The position numbers were made by a program, and so were the translations under genes. Shown piece by piece: positions 36,113-45,557 of a DNA stretch of 64,000 nucleotides (position 1 is the stretch's first letter; every line of letters starts with the position of its first letter). Below the pieces are notes generated by a model. That model saw only the letters and a program-made list of their open reading frames with translations, did no database searches and was not told where the DNA came from. Source of the DNA: Chitinophaga sp. CB10 (GTDB lineage Bacteria > Bacteroidota > Bacteroidia > Chitinophagales > Chitinophagaceae). The DNA lies in NCBI GenBank assembly GCA_001870995.2, contig MLAV02000008.1:186001-250000 (forward strand), in the 5' to 3' direction.

Positions 36113-37164
36113 AATTCTCCTTTACCGGCTTCCAGCGTAAATCCGAAAGTACTGCCGATTTCAGGCTTGCTCCTGACGGTGATGGACTGGTCGTGCGCTT
36201 CCACGATGTGTTTTACGATGGCGAGGCCCAGGCCGGTACCGCCAATGTCGCGGCTGCGGGCGCGGTCCGTCCGGTAGAAGCGTTCGAATACGCGGGGGAG
36301 GTGTTCCTCCGCCATACCGATGCCATCGTCGGAAATTTCGATCAGTACACGCTTGCCATCCATGTTGTAGATGCTGGCGATGGTGTGGCCATCCTGTTTG
36401 CCGTATTTGATGGAGTTATCCACCAGGTTGATGAGTACCTGGCGTATCTTTTCCTTATCCGCCACCACGTGCAGCGGGGTCTCACAACCTTTCTTGATGC
36501 TGAATTTAATGCCTTTGGTATTGGCTTTCAGGGAAAGGGTATCGAATACATCTTTCAGCAGGTCCTGTATAACGAAATCTTCCACGTTTACTGTCATTTC
36601 CCCGCTTTCCAGCTTGGAAATTTCGTCCAGGTCGTCCAGCAGGCGGCACAGGCGATCAATATTTTTAGTGGCGTTTTTCAGGAACATTTTATTGACGCTG
36701 GGATCTTCCAGCGCGCCATCCAGCAGGGTGTGGATGTAGCCCTGCACGGCGAAGATGGGCGTTTTCAGTTCATGGGAGAGGTTGAGCAGGAACTCTTTCC
36801 TGAACTCCTCGTTGCGGCGCAGGTTTTCCAGTTCTTCCTTCTTCTGGCTGGCCCATTTCTCCACGTCTTCGCTTACTTCTTCAATGGTTTTGAGCGGAAG
36901 GATGTTCTTATTGAAAAACTCTTCTCTTTTGGAGGCCTTGGTTTGGTAAATGAATTTGTAAATGAGTTTGATCTTCCGGTAGATGAAATTCTGCAGGGTG
37001 TACAGGTACAGGTAATAGGAAACCAGGAAGGTCAGCACGAACGCGCCGGCAGTGATTTTATAGTCGCCCGACACCAGGTAGCTAAACAAGGCGATCACCA
37101 GGGAAATAACCAGCGCTGTGAACCCCGCAAGCTTCTGCGGCGAAAGGTTTTTAGTTTTAAACAT
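36109..37164 (-). CDS. Sensor histidine kinase, PhoR-like
   Basis: A 351-residue kinase starting MFKTKNLSPQKLAG, with two membrane helices (about residues 14-31 and 38-56) separated by a very short loop. A linker and DHp domain with FLLNLSHELKTPIFAVQGY (phospho-His) follow, then the ATPase domain with N-box QVLINLVDNSIKYG, DDGIGM and GGTGLGLAIVKHI. It has almost no periplasmic sensor, like PhoR, which senses through transporter partners. Start codons at 37266 and 37224 would add an unlikely N-terminus. It lies downstream of the response regulator, though a terminator at 37386 intervenes. Confidence 0.88.
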   Translation of the reverse strand: MFKTKNLSPQKLAGFTALVISLVIALFSYLVSGDYKITAGAFVLTFLVSYYLYLYTLQNFIYRKIKLIYKFIYQTKASKREEFFNKNILPLKTIEEVSEDVEKWASQKKEELENLRRNEEFRKEFLLNLSHELKTPIFAVQGYIHTLLDGALEDPSVNKMFLKNATKNIDRLCRLLDDLDEISKLESGEMTVNVEDFVIQDLLKDVFDTLSLKANTKGIKFSIKKGCETPLHVVADKEKIRQVLINLVDNSIKYGKQDGHTIASIYNMDGKRVLIEISDDGIGMAEEHLPRVFERFYRTDRARSRDIGGTGLGLAIVKHIVEAHDQSITVRSKPEIGSTFGFTLEAGKGEF

Positions 37165-37350
37165 ACTCCAGAGTGAGTAATTATTGTAATAGTGGGAAAT
37201 TACTTTAAATTTTTTACTTGCCATAAAATTGTCTGGTAGCGTAGAGGGGCCCGGAGCCTGTTGCATAAGGCAGCGGCGACCTGCATGGCACGTGGCCCGC
37301 GGGCTTGTGCTATTACCGGAGAGGCGTGGCCTGCGGCACTAACTTCTCCC

Positions 37351-37386
37351 CAAAAAAATAAAAAAAGAAAGCCGCCAAAGGCGGCT
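37351..37386 (-). terminator. Terminator after the PhoB-like gene
   Basis: AGCCGCC, AAA, GGCGGCT (37370-37386), with a long T-rich tract on the minus strand. It implies that the kinase gene is either transcribed by readthrough or has its own promoter. Confidence 0.75.
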
Positions 37387-37402
37387 AATATGGTGGGAAA
37401 AA

Positions 37403-38086
37403 TTACATCTCAAATTTATACCCCACCCCTTTGACGGTGGTGATGAGGTCGATCCCTATTTTCTGGCGGATCTTACGGATATGCACGTCGATGGTACGAT
37501 CCCCCACGATCACTTCCGTACCCCATACCTGGTTGAGAATCTCGTTCCGGAGAAACACGCGGCCGGGTTTGGATGCCAGTAATTGCAGCAATTCGAATTC
37601 CTTCTTGGCAAGGATGATCTCCTGGCCTTTGTAGGTAACGGTGAATTTTTCGCGGTCGATGATGAGGTCGCCCAGCTGCAACTGCTGCTCCTCCGGCTTG
37701 TGCAGGCGGCGGAAGAGGGCGTTGATGCGGCTCACCAGTAATTTCGGTTTGATAGGCTTGGCGATGTAATCATCGGCGCCCATGTTCAGTCCGTCGATCT
37801 CGGACTTCTCATCGTTGAGGGCCGTTAAAAACAGCACCATGGTATCTTTGAACTCCGGGAACTTCCTGATTTCGCGGCAGGTATCGATACCGTTTTTGTT
37901 AGGCATCATGATATCGAGCATGATCAGGTCCGGACGGAAAATTTTAGCTTTCTGAATAGCCTCATTGCCGTCTTTCGCAGTTACAGTGTCATACCCGGCA
38001 GACTTGAGGTTATAACTGATGATCTCAAGAATATCGAGTTCATCGTCTACTACCAGTATTTTTCCAGCTACGGCTTGGTCTATCAT
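37403..38086 (-). CDS. Response regulator, OmpR/PhoB family
   Basis: The 227-residue protein has a receiver domain with acidic pair DDE (residues 14-16), phospho-acceptor Asp58 in LIMLDIMMPN and Lys in YIAKPIKPK. The winged-helix effector domain includes KEFELLQLLASKPGRVFLRNEIL and RTIDVHIRKIRQKIG. The neighbouring PhoR-like kinase and phosphate-type porin suggest it is the PhoB of this organism, controlling phosphate starvation genes; this is context inference. An exact -7 element lies 27 bases upstream of the start. Confidence 0.9.
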   Translation of the reverse strand: MIDQAVAGKILVVDDELDILEIISYNLKSAGYDTVTAKDGNEAIQKAKIFRPDLIMLDIMMPNKNGIDTCREIRKFPEFKDTMVLFLTALNDEKSEIDGLNMGADDYIAKPIKPKLLVSRINALFRRLHKPEEQQLQLGDLIIDREKFTVTYKGQEIILAKKEFELLQLLASKPGRVFLRNEILNQVWGTEVIVGDRTIDVHIRKIRQKIGIDLITTVKGVGYKFEM

Positions 38087-38113
38087 ATTCTTTAGCTTTT
38101 ATAAAAGACGCCA

Positions 38114-38121
38114 CAAAATTA
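38114..38121 (-). promoter_or_regulatory. -7 promoter element of the PhoB-like gene
   Basis: TAATTTTG on the minus strand, exact TAnnTTTG match. Confidence 0.5.
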
Positions 38122-38237
38122 GATTCTGAGACTTGTGATTAATGGAAAAATAACATTATGAAATTGTTAATTCACCATGGGTATTACTTTGACCGGGTGG
38201 CGCTGCAAGTTAACACAAATTCCCCGGGGCCGGGTTA

Positions 38238-38972
38238 TTACGATTGTTTGCTATCTGTATCTTTATGGTTATCCTTGGGTTTAACTGCCGCGAGTAACTG
38301 GTTCATCATTTCCAGCTGGGCTTGTTGCAGCTCCAGCATGTCCTGCTGCTGGGTGATGATGAGATGGTCTATTTTTTCGTGCAGGATGCGCACTTCCAGT
38401 TCGGATTTGAGGTTGATCATATAATCGTTCTTGGCCCTGCGCCGGTCTTTTTCCTCCTGGCGGTTCTGGCTCATCATGATGACGGGCGCCTGCAAGGCGG
38501 CCAGGCAGGAGAGGATGAGGTTGAGCAGGATGAAAGGGTAGGGGTCAAAGCCTTTATTCATCAGGTAGTAGACGTTGAGGGCCATCCAGCCGAGGATGAA
38601 CACGAGGAAGGAGATAATGAAGGTCCAGCTGCCGCCGAAATCCGCGATTTTATCCGCCAGGCGTTGCCCGTAGGTCAGCGTAGCGTTTTGATTGTCTTCT
38701 TCCAGTTTATCGGACAGGGTGCGGTTACTCTTGAGGTTTTCCAGGACTTGCCGCTCCACGGCCGTCAGCTCCCCCATTTCGTCTGAAAACAGCGACTCAT
38801 AGAACTTTTGCCGGTAGTGGGTCAGCTCCGACAGCGCGATGTGGCACTTGTGGTTAAAGTCGGGATGATCGGATTTGATCATCCGCATGAGCGAAGGGCG
38901 GATCAGTTTTGCGCTCACTTTTTCAGTTTCCGGGAACTGTTTGCCGGAAATGTCGCTGGTGAATGTCTGCAT
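38238..38972 (-). CDS. DUF1003 family membrane protein
   Basis: The 244-residue protein carries the DUF1003 core: LADKIADFGGSWTFIISFLVFILGWMALNVY, FDPYPFILLNLILSCLAALQAPVIMMSQNRQEEKDR. This makes two closely spaced membrane helices (near residues 113-135 and 147-167). A basic, coiled-coil-like tail rich in Gln and Glu (residues 185-230) lies in the cytoplasm. The family function is unknown. The N-terminal 90 residues are soluble. A palindrome at 39020-39035 lies in the gap it shares with the divergent gene at 39165. Confidence 0.85.
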   Translation of the reverse strand: MQTFTSDISGKQFPETEKVSAKLIRPSLMRMIKSDHPDFNHKCHIALSELTHYRQKFYESLFSDEMGELTAVERQVLENLKSNRTLSDKLEEDNQNATLTYGQRLADKIADFGGSWTFIISFLVFILGWMALNVYYLMNKGFDPYPFILLNLILSCLAALQAPVIMMSQNRQEEKDRRRAKNDYMINLKSELEVRILHEKIDHLIITQQQDMLELQQAQLEMMNQLLAAVKPKDNHKDTDSKQS

Positions 38973-39019
38973 AGTATGGTACCATTTAACAGTTAGCCTT
39001 GTTTAATTGTTACCTCTTT

Positions 39020-39035
39020 GGTGGAAAATTCCACC
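39020..39035. promoter_or_regulatory. Palindrome in a divergent intergenic region
   Basis: GGTGGAA AA TTCCACC: a perfect 7-base inverted repeat with a 2-base centre, between the DUF1003 gene and the gene at 39165. Candidate operator; the binding protein is unknown. Confidence 0.35.
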
Positions 39036-39126
39036 GGACTTTATAAAGATATACGAAAAACATATTTATTTGTGCTTAAAAGCTAGTCTATAACGGCATT
39101 TACACCGCTGGTTGCTAAATTGGTTG

Positions 39127-39134
39127 TAAATTTG
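39127..39134 (+). promoter_or_regulatory. -7 promoter element of the gene at 39165
   Basis: TAAATTTG, exact consensus, 30 bases before the ATG. An AAGGAG sequence at 39151-39156, unusually close to a true Shine-Dalgarno site for this phylum, precedes the start and supports it. Confidence 0.5.
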
Positions 39135-39164
39135 CTATCAGGTTGGCTGAAAAGGAGAATTATA

Positions 39165-41366
39165 ATGAGGAAATTTTTATTCATTTTCTTGCTGGCGGCT
39201 TCTCAAAGCGGCCGGGTGCACGCGCAAAGCAGTCATTTGCAGATACCCATCACCAGGCAGGGATTCCATGATAACATTGACAAAGAACAGGCGGCAGCAG
39301 CGAAGTTCGACGGCAAGGCCGACGACCTGGTGCGCGTGTCCGACGATCAAACCATCAATTTACAGGTAACGAATGCCATCATCAAGCAGGTGGACAAGCT
39401 GCAGGAAGAGATTGAAAGGGACAGTTCCCTGGATCATCGCCTGAAAGTGAAATACCTGACAGGCATTTATTCCGTACTGAAGGATTACAATTACAAAAGG
39501 GCGCGTACCCTTTTACAGCCGGAAGAAGCGCCGGCTATCATCAACGCATATGTGAATATGATGCATGCCGATATTAAAGGCAAAAGCATTTTTCCATACA
39601 TCCAGGGCCTTTCCTTCGAAGGTTCTGAAAGGCTGATTGAAATCTTTAAGGACAACCCGGGCTATAAGGATGCCAGGGGATTGGTGTTTACCAAATATGC
39701 TTTTGATAACCTGGAGACGGTAATGCCGAAGCTCAGTGATTACCTCGGGTATCCGGGCACTGACTCGATTGTAGCTGCCGTGGCGCGCAAGTATCCTAAC
39801 CAGGTGCTGACCTACGCGACCTCCTATACGCCGATGGCCACAGCCATCAAACGCAACCAGGACCCGATCGTACAGACGATCGTGCGGATTGGTAAATCGC
39901 CGCAAAGCACGCGCATACTGCCTTTCATCGACGAAATCCTGGCCGGCACCACTACGGTGGAGCAGCTGGAAAAAATCGCCGATAACGACCGCCAGTATTA
40001 CCGCCAGATGGTGAAATCCACTATCAACCTGCAAAAAATGAAAAGTGAAGGCCGGCAGCCCATTGGTATGAAAGCCATGATGGAGAATATGCAGGCCAAA
40101 TCCCTTATTTATATCCGCGAAGTGAACGACCTGCACGAAGAGCCGGCCAATGTAAGGTTCCGCATCGTGAACGACTTTACCCCGGAAGAACTGTATTACC
40201 TGATTGTGAACGGGCAGGAAGAGTTGTACACTTCCAGCTATACCAACCATAGCAATGCCGGTTTGTACGACCAGATGATGATCCGTATGAAGCCGCCCCG
40301 TGGCGACAGCTTGCTGATGATGGTGAACTTTGACCGTTTCAAGAAGTTTATTGCGATGGCAGCGGGTTTCAATACATTGGATAACTTCCTCAAATCCATG
40401 GCGCCGGAAAACTCCAACTACCTCATGCAGAAGTATGTGCAGAACCTGGAGAAAACGGAAGACCTGGAAGATGCCGTGGATGTGGCCAACTCTTTCGGCA
40501 GCATCCGGGATCCGAAGCTGCTGGACTTCCTGCGTGCCGAGGTAAGAAAGAACCTGGCTTACGTGAAAAAGCACAGCGATCGCCGGGGAACGGTGATCTA
40601 CCAGTTGCTGACCAGCTTATTTGAAACCGAGGCAGAAAACGGCAACGATTCTTCCAAGGCGTCGGATATGGCCAGCAAGCTGCAACTGCCGCCGATCAAC
40701 TACGTGACCTTCAACAGCCTGGAAAGCGATAGCGGCCGGGTGTACCAGCAGGTGTTTTTCTATGGGGATAAAGATGGCCAGGAATCTTACGCCAGCTTTA
40801 TGACCAACTTCCCTGCCGGCGACTGGCGCGTGGTAAAAGGCAAGTACTGGACCACCATTACTTCCCTGAAAGGCAAGCCTACTACCATTTACGCCAACCT
40901 GCCAATCGATGAGCCGGGGGATAAGGAAGCGATCACCAAACTCTCCGAATACCTGGACGAGCAGGATATCCATCCTTCCATCTTCATCCACCGCGGGCAT
41001 AGTTACCATGTGAACACTACGCTGGACAACCTGCAAAGCTCTGCGAAGATTGTGGTGCTGGGTTCCTGCGGCGGTTATCACAACCTGGCGACGGTATTGG
41101 AAAAATCGCCCGAGGCGCATATTATTTCCTCCAAACAGGTGGGTACCCGCTTTGTGAACGAGCCGATCATCCGCAGCCTGGAAGATGTGGTAAGAAGCGG
41201 TAAGAATGTAGACTGGGTGGTGATGTGGGCGCAGCTCTCGAAAAAATTTGCCGGCGATGCCCGCAATAAGGAGCTTTTCAGCGATTATGTACCGCCACAT
41301 AAAAATTTGGGCGCTATCTTTATCAAGGCGTACAGGCAGATCATGAAGGACGAAAAGAAATCATAG
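39165..41366 (+). CDS. Secreted protein with a clan CD (caspase/CHAT-like) cysteine peptidase signature
   Basis: I recognise no named family over the full 733 residues. It has a signal peptide (MRKFLFIFLLAASQSG, cleavage after VHAQ). Residues 20-500 are mainly helical and look repeat-like. The C-terminal 170 residues contain FIHRGHSYHV (His612 before a cluster of small residues) and, 23 residues on, IVVLGSCGGYHN with Cys635. A hydrophobic strand, then His-Gly type motif, then hydrophobic strand and (A/S)CxG is the clan CD arrangement of gingipains, caspases and CHAT proteins. It would then be an exported cysteine peptidase. The ABC exporter gene follows 22 bases downstream, so they form an operon. 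Confidence 0.6.
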   Translation: MRKFLFIFLLAASQSGRVHAQSSHLQIPITRQGFHDNIDKEQAAAAKFDGKADDLVRVSDDQTINLQVTNAIIKQVDKLQEEIERDSSLDHRLKVKYLTGIYSVLKDYNYKRARTLLQPEEAPAIINAYVNMMHADIKGKSIFPYIQGLSFEGSERLIEIFKDNPGYKDARGLVFTKYAFDNLETVMPKLSDYLGYPGTDSIVAAVARKYPNQVLTYATSYTPMATAIKRNQDPIVQTIVRIGKSPQSTRILPFIDEILAGTTTVEQLEKIADNDRQYYRQMVKSTINLQKMKSEGRQPIGMKAMMENMQAKSLIYIREVNDLHEEPANVRFRIVNDFTPEELYYLIVNGQEELYTSSYTNHSNAGLYDQMMIRMKPPRGDSLLMMVNFDRFKKFIAMAAGFNTLDNFLKSMAPENSNYLMQKYVQNLEKTEDLEDAVDVANSFGSIRDPKLLDFLRAEVRKNLAYVKKHSDRRGTVIYQLLTSLFETEAENGNDSSKASDMASKLQLPPINYVTFNSLESDSGRVYQQVFFYGDKDGQESYASFMTNFPAGDWRVVKGKYWTTITSLKGKPTTIYANLPIDEPGDKEAITKLSEYLDEQDIHPSIFIHRGHSYHVNTTLDNLQSSAKIVVLGSCGGYHNLATVLEKSPEAHIISSKQVGTRFVNEPIIRSLEDVVRSGKNVDWVVMWAQLSKKFAGDARNKELFSDYVPPHKNLGAIFIKAYRQIMKDEKKS

Positions 41367-41388
41367 AATAATTAATAGCTAAACGAAC

Positions 41389-43152
41389 GTGGAAAATATC
41401 GCAGTAAAGAAAGTTTTTGATTCCAGTCTTTTAAGACGCATCTTCTCATTTGCTGTGCCTTACAAGCGCTCGTTTATCGTGTCCATGTTGCTGACGGTGG
41501 TGCTGGCGGTTATTTCGCCGCTGCGGCCCTACCTCATACAGGTGACGGTGGATAAATATATTTCCAACCAGCTGATGCAGATGCTGGTATGGGTAACGAT
41601 CATTCAGATAGCCTTACTGCTGTTGGAAACGGTAGTAAGGTTTTTCTTTTCCTACCTGACCAACTGGCTGGGGCAGTCGGTAGTAAAGGATTTGCGGGTT
41701 ACCGTGTACAAGAAGATTGTGCGGCTGAACCTTGCATTTTTTGATAAAACCCCGATTGGTACGCTTACCACCCGTACCATCAACGATATTGAGGCCATCA
41801 ACGATGTGTTTTCCGAAGGGATTATCAGCATCGTGGCTGATTTGCTGATGATCATCGCCATCCTGACGGTGATGTTTCTGGAAGACTGGCGTTTGACGCT
41901 GGTGAGTTTGTCGCCCTTCCCGATCCTGATCATTGCCACTTATATTTTCAAAGAGAGCGTAAACAAGTCCTTTTACCAGGTGCGCAACGCTGTATCTGCG
42001 TTGAATGCCTTTGTGCAGGAGCACATCACCGGTATGGTGGTGGTGCAGGCGTTTACGGGGGAAAAGCGGGAGTTTGCCAGGTTCCGGCAGATCAACAAGG
42101 ATCACCGGGATGCGAACATCCACGCGATTTTCGCCTATTCGGTGTTTTTCCCGGTGGTGGAAATCATCCTGGCGATTTCTTTGGGGCTGATGGTATGGTG
42201 GGGTTCCAACAAGGTATTGAATTATGAAGTGACGCAGGGGGTGATGATAGCGTTCATCATGTACCTGAATATGCTTTTCCGCCCGCTGCGGATGCTGGCC
42301 GATAAGTTTAACACCCTGCAGATGGGGCTGGTGGCCAGCGAGCGGGTATTTAAGATACTGGACAACCAGGATTATATCCCTGACAGGGGTCAGGCGCTCG
42401 GTAAGGATATGAAGGGGGCGATCAGCTTTGATCATGTTTCCTTTGCGTATGTGGAAGACCGTTATGTGTTGAAGGATATCACTTTTGAGGCGAAGCCGGG
42501 GGATACGGTGGCTATTGTGGGGCATACCGGCTCCGGTAAGACCACGATTATCAGCATCCTTAACCGGTTGTATGAGGTGCAGAAGGGCAGTATTAAGATT
42601 GACGGGGTTGACCTGGCGGATTATTCCCTGCCGGCGTTGAGAAGCCGGATAGGGGTGGTGCTGCAGGACGTATTCCTGTTCTCAGGGTCTATTTACGACA
42701 ATATTACGTTGCATAATCCTTCGATCAGCCGGGAGGAAGTGATTTCCGCGGCCAAATTGATTGGTATTCATGACTTTATCATGCAGTTGCCGGGCGGGTA
42801 TGATTACCAGGTGATGGAGCGGGGCAGTACTTTATCGTTGGGGCAGCGGCAGCTGATTTCATTTGTGCGGGCGTTGCTGTACAACCCGGCTATTTTGGTG
42901 CTGGACGAGGCTACATCTTCTGTGGATACTGAGTCTGAATTACTTATACAGCATGCGATTGACAAGCTGATAGCGGACCGGACTGCTATTATCATTGCGC
43001 ACCGCCTGTCGACTATCAGCAAGGCGGATAAGATTATAGTGCTGGATAAGGGTGAGATTAAGGAGATGGGCAGTCATGAGGAGTTATTGAGGCAGGAGGG
43101 TTTTTATTACAAGCTGCATAGCATGCAGTTTAATGCTTCTGCGGCGGGTTGA
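41389..43152 (+). CDS. ABC transporter with fused permease and ATPase domains (MsbA-like exporter)
   Basis: A 587-residue half-transporter that starts at GTG. Six membrane helices lie in the first 320 residues, then the ATPase domain: Walker A GHTGSGKTT (near 380), signature LSLGQRQL (a variant of LSGGQ) and Walker B ILVLDEATSSVD. These homodimers export lipids, drugs or peptides; MsbA itself flips lipid A core. The substrate cannot be named. There is no C39 peptidase domain, so it is not a bacteriocin-type processing exporter. It is probably co-transcribed with the clan CD-like gene. Confidence 0.92.
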   Translation: MENIAVKKVFDSSLLRRIFSFAVPYKRSFIVSMLLTVVLAVISPLRPYLIQVTVDKYISNQLMQMLVWVTIIQIALLLLETVVRFFFSYLTNWLGQSVVKDLRVTVYKKIVRLNLAFFDKTPIGTLTTRTINDIEAINDVFSEGIISIVADLLMIIAILTVMFLEDWRLTLVSLSPFPILIIATYIFKESVNKSFYQVRNAVSALNAFVQEHITGMVVVQAFTGEKREFARFRQINKDHRDANIHAIFAYSVFFPVVEIILAISLGLMVWWGSNKVLNYEVTQGVMIAFIMYLNMLFRPLRMLADKFNTLQMGLVASERVFKILDNQDYIPDRGQALGKDMKGAISFDHVSFAYVEDRYVLKDITFEAKPGDTVAIVGHTGSGKTTIISILNRLYEVQKGSIKIDGVDLADYSLPALRSRIGVVLQDVFLFSGSIYDNITLHNPSISREEVISAAKLIGIHDFIMQLPGGYDYQVMERGSTLSLGQRQLISFVRALLYNPAILVLDEATSSVDTESELLIQHAIDKLIADRTAIIIAHRLSTISKADKIIVLDKGEIKEMGSHEELLRQEGFYYKLHSMQFNASAAG

Positions 43153-43261
43153 TGAACGGAAGCGCACCGGGGCGCCGCCGGTGAAATTTCAAGCGTTCCA
43201 TCGGTTCAGCAACCATTTGATATATAAAGAAATTTTAAATATAAATTTGACACTATTCATT

Positions 43262-43300
43262 CCCTAAAAATCAGGGAAATTTGGGCGAAAAAAATCCCGC
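43262..43300. repeat. Imperfect repeat upstream of atpB (copy 1)
   Basis: A 39-base AT-rich element beginning CCCTAAAAATC and containing GAAATTTGGGCGAA. It closely resembles the element at 48111-48149 upstream of the TonB receptor (about three quarters of positions equal, with small gaps). The two copies flank the ATP synthase operon. Confidence 0.5.
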
Positions 43301-43391
43301 TTGATCAAGTTATAACCCGGTGATTTTCAACAACCTTATATAATACCTTCCTTTTTTTTCATCATCGCTGAATTTTTGAGATAAAAGTATT

Positions 43392-43399
43392 TATCTTTG
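43392..43399 (+). promoter_or_regulatory. -7 promoter element of the atp operon
   Basis: TATCTTTG, exact consensus, 19 bases before the GTG start of atpB. Confidence 0.55.
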
Positions 43400-43418
43400 C
43401 GCAAAATTTCAGAAAGCG

Positions 43419-44591
43419 GTGATTTCATTCAGTCGGTTCAAACATAGTATGGTAGCACTTGTGATGGCTTTGGGCCTTCACGGTTTTAGTAATTCCTCTT
43501 TTGCAGCTGTAAACAATGAAGGCGGCCATGGCACTGAGCAGCACGAAGCTGGCGCCAGCGAAGCCAAAAAGCCTTTTGATGCGAAGGAGGTGATCCTGGG
43601 TCACGTTAAGGATGCCCACGATTGGCATATTATGGATATCAATGAGCATACTCCTGTAACTATTCCGTTACCTGTGATCATTTACAATCCTACCCGCGGT
43701 ACCTCTACCTTTATGTCTTCTGCTTTTGAGCACGGTCATAAATCCCACGATGGTTACAGGCTGGTTACCAAGCATTACCTGGAAGAGAAAGGCCTGGGTG
43801 AAAAATATGCCACCGGTACCATCATTGCGGTGGATGCGAATGACAATCCTACCGGCGAAAAAATCTACGATTTCTCTATTACCAAGAATATCACTTCCAT
43901 GCTCATTTCAGCGATCCTGCTGGTTTGGATGATGCTGAGCGTGGCCAAGGCTTACAAAACCCGCGGCAGCAAGAAAGCGCCTAAAGGGTTCCAGGGCCTG
44001 ATTGAGCCGGTGATCATTTTCATGAGAGATGAGGTGGTAAAACCGAATATTCCTGGTAAAGCGGCGGAAAAATACACGCCATTTATCCTGACTGTATTCT
44101 TTTTTATATTGATTAACAACCTGTTGGGTCTGTTGCCTGGTTCTGCCAACGTAACCGGTAACATTGCAGTAACTGCGGCGCTGGCGATCATTGCTTTCAT
44201 CGCTATCCTGTTTGCTTCCAACAAGCACTATTGGGGTCACATCCTGAACCCTCCGGTACCGGGTGGCGTAAAAATCATCCTGGCGCCGGTGGAGCTGATC
44301 GGTGTGTTTACCAAGCCTGTATCCCTGGCTATCCGACTTTTTGCCAACATCCTGGCGGGTCACATTATCATTCTGAGCATTATCTCCCTGGTATTTATAT
44401 TCGGAGGCATCAGCGCTGTTGCTGGTTATGGCTTCCTGCCTATCACTATCCTGTTCAACATCGTAATGATGATGCTGGAATTGCTGGTAGCGTTTATCCA
44501 GGCGTTCATCTTCGCTACGCTGACTTCTGTATTTATCGGTCAGGCGATGGAAGGCGCGCATGATGATGCACATGGCGCGGCGCATCACTAA
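43419..44591 (+). CDS. atpB: F0F1 ATP synthase subunit a
   Basis: At 390 residues it is longer than E. coli subunit a (271). The N-terminal 150 residues hold a signal-peptide-like segment (MVALVMALGLHGFSNSSFAA) and a His/Glu-rich periplasmic region, a long N-terminus seen in Bacteroidota. The conserved membrane core includes TKPVSLAIRLFANILAGHIII, where the Arg is essential for proton passage. Translation appears to start at GTG 43419; the ATG at 43449 (MVALVMALG) would cut the leader of the signal peptide. It is the first gene of the atpB-E-F-H-A operon. Confidence 0.95.
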   Translation: MISFSRFKHSMVALVMALGLHGFSNSSFAAVNNEGGHGTEQHEAGASEAKKPFDAKEVILGHVKDAHDWHIMDINEHTPVTIPLPVIIYNPTRGTSTFMSSAFEHGHKSHDGYRLVTKHYLEEKGLGEKYATGTIIAVDANDNPTGEKIYDFSITKNITSMLISAILLVWMMLSVAKAYKTRGSKKAPKGFQGLIEPVIIFMRDEVVKPNIPGKAAEKYTPFILTVFFFILINNLLGLLPGSANVTGNIAVTAALAIIAFIAILFASNKHYWGHILNPPVPGGVKIILAPVELIGVFTKPVSLAIRLFANILAGHIIILSIISLVFIFGGISAVAGYGFLPITILFNIVMMMLELLVAFIQAFIFATLTSVFIGQAMEGAHDDAHGAAHH

Positions 44592-44649
44592 GCGGTGTGG
44601 TATCAGCCAACGTTAATTAGTTAATTTTTAATTCAAATACATATTCATT

Positions 44650-44922
44650 ATGGCACTTTTGACTGTTTTATTGCAGGCTGCTAACGAAGCTGCTGCGTCT
44701 GCTTCAGGTTTAGCTAAAGCTGGTGGTGCAATCGGCGCCGGTATCGCTGCTATCGCGGCTGGTATGGGTGTTGGTAACATCGGTAAGAGCGCTCTGGAAT
44801 CTATCGCTCGTCAACCAGAAGCTGCAAACGACATCCGTGCAAACATGATCCTGGCTGCTGCGCTGGTTGAGGGTGTTGCTCTCTTCGGTGTAATCGCTGG
44901 TCTGTTGGCGGTAGTTATGTAA
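44650..44922 (+). CDS. atpE: F0F1 ATP synthase subunit c
   Basis: A 90-residue proteolipid with two membrane helices joined by the polar loop ARQPEA. The proton-carrying Glu is in ALVEGVALFG of helix 2. The residues after it (Gly-Val rather than Ser-Thr) lack the sodium-binding pattern, so a proton ring is likely. The first 20 residues are an Ala/Ser-rich extension that may be a leader. It lies between atpB and atpF. Confidence 0.95.
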   Translation: MALLTVLLQAANEAAASASGLAKAGGAIGAGIAAIAAGMGVGNIGKSALESIARQPEAANDIRANMILAAALVEGVALFGVIAGLLAVVM

Positions 44923-45005
44923 GCCAAACTTTTTACTGCATCCGGCGCACAGGGCAATGGATGCAGTAATCTTTACAAACACACAAAAAATTAAATCCTC
45001 GTAAT

Positions 45006-45500
45006 ATGGATCTGTTGATACCAGCGGTCGGCTTATTTATCATCTCCTTTGTAATCTTCGTTATTGTATTCCTCATCCTGAAGAAATTTGCCTGGACTCC
45101 TATCCTGGCAGTGTTGAAAGAAAGGGAAGGATCTATTGCTGATTCTATCGCTTCTGCGGAAAGAGTGAAAGAAGAAATGGCGCAGATGAAGGCTGAGCAT
45201 GAACATGTATTGGCTGAAGCTAAAGCAGAAAGAAGCAAAATCCTGAAAGAAGCTAAAGACGCTAAAGATCAGATCATCGGCGAAGCTAAAGCACAGGCGC
45301 AGGCGGAAGCCAAAAAGATCATCTCTGAAGCGTATGCCGCTATCGAAAGTCAGAAAATGGCTGCGTTAACGGAGGTGAAAAACCAGGTGGGTAACCTCGC
45401 TATCGAAGTAGCGGAAAAGATCCTGAGAAAAGAGCTGGCAGACAAATCTGCTCAGGAAGGTTACGTAAAACAACTGGCACAGGAAATCAAATTGAATTAA
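45006..45500 (+). CDS. atpF: F0F1 ATP synthase subunit b
   Basis: The 164-residue peripheral-stalk subunit has one N-terminal membrane helix (PAVGLFIISFVIFVIVFLIL). A long charged coiled coil rich in Ala, Lys and Glu then runs to the end. It links subunit a to the delta/F1 head. Length is normal. Only one b gene is present, so the stalk is probably a homodimer. Confidence 0.95.
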   Translation: MDLLIPAVGLFIISFVIFVIVFLILKKFAWTPILAVLKEREGSIADSIASAERVKEEMAQMKAEHEHVLAEAKAERSKILKEAKDAKDQIIGEAKAQAQAEAKKIISEAYAAIESQKMAALTEVKNQVGNLAIEVAEKILRKELADKSAQEGYVKQLAQEIKLN

Positions 45501-45557
45501 GAATAGGCTGACCACCGGCTGCAAACAGCTGGCGTAAGGCTAAAAGCTATAAGCGAT

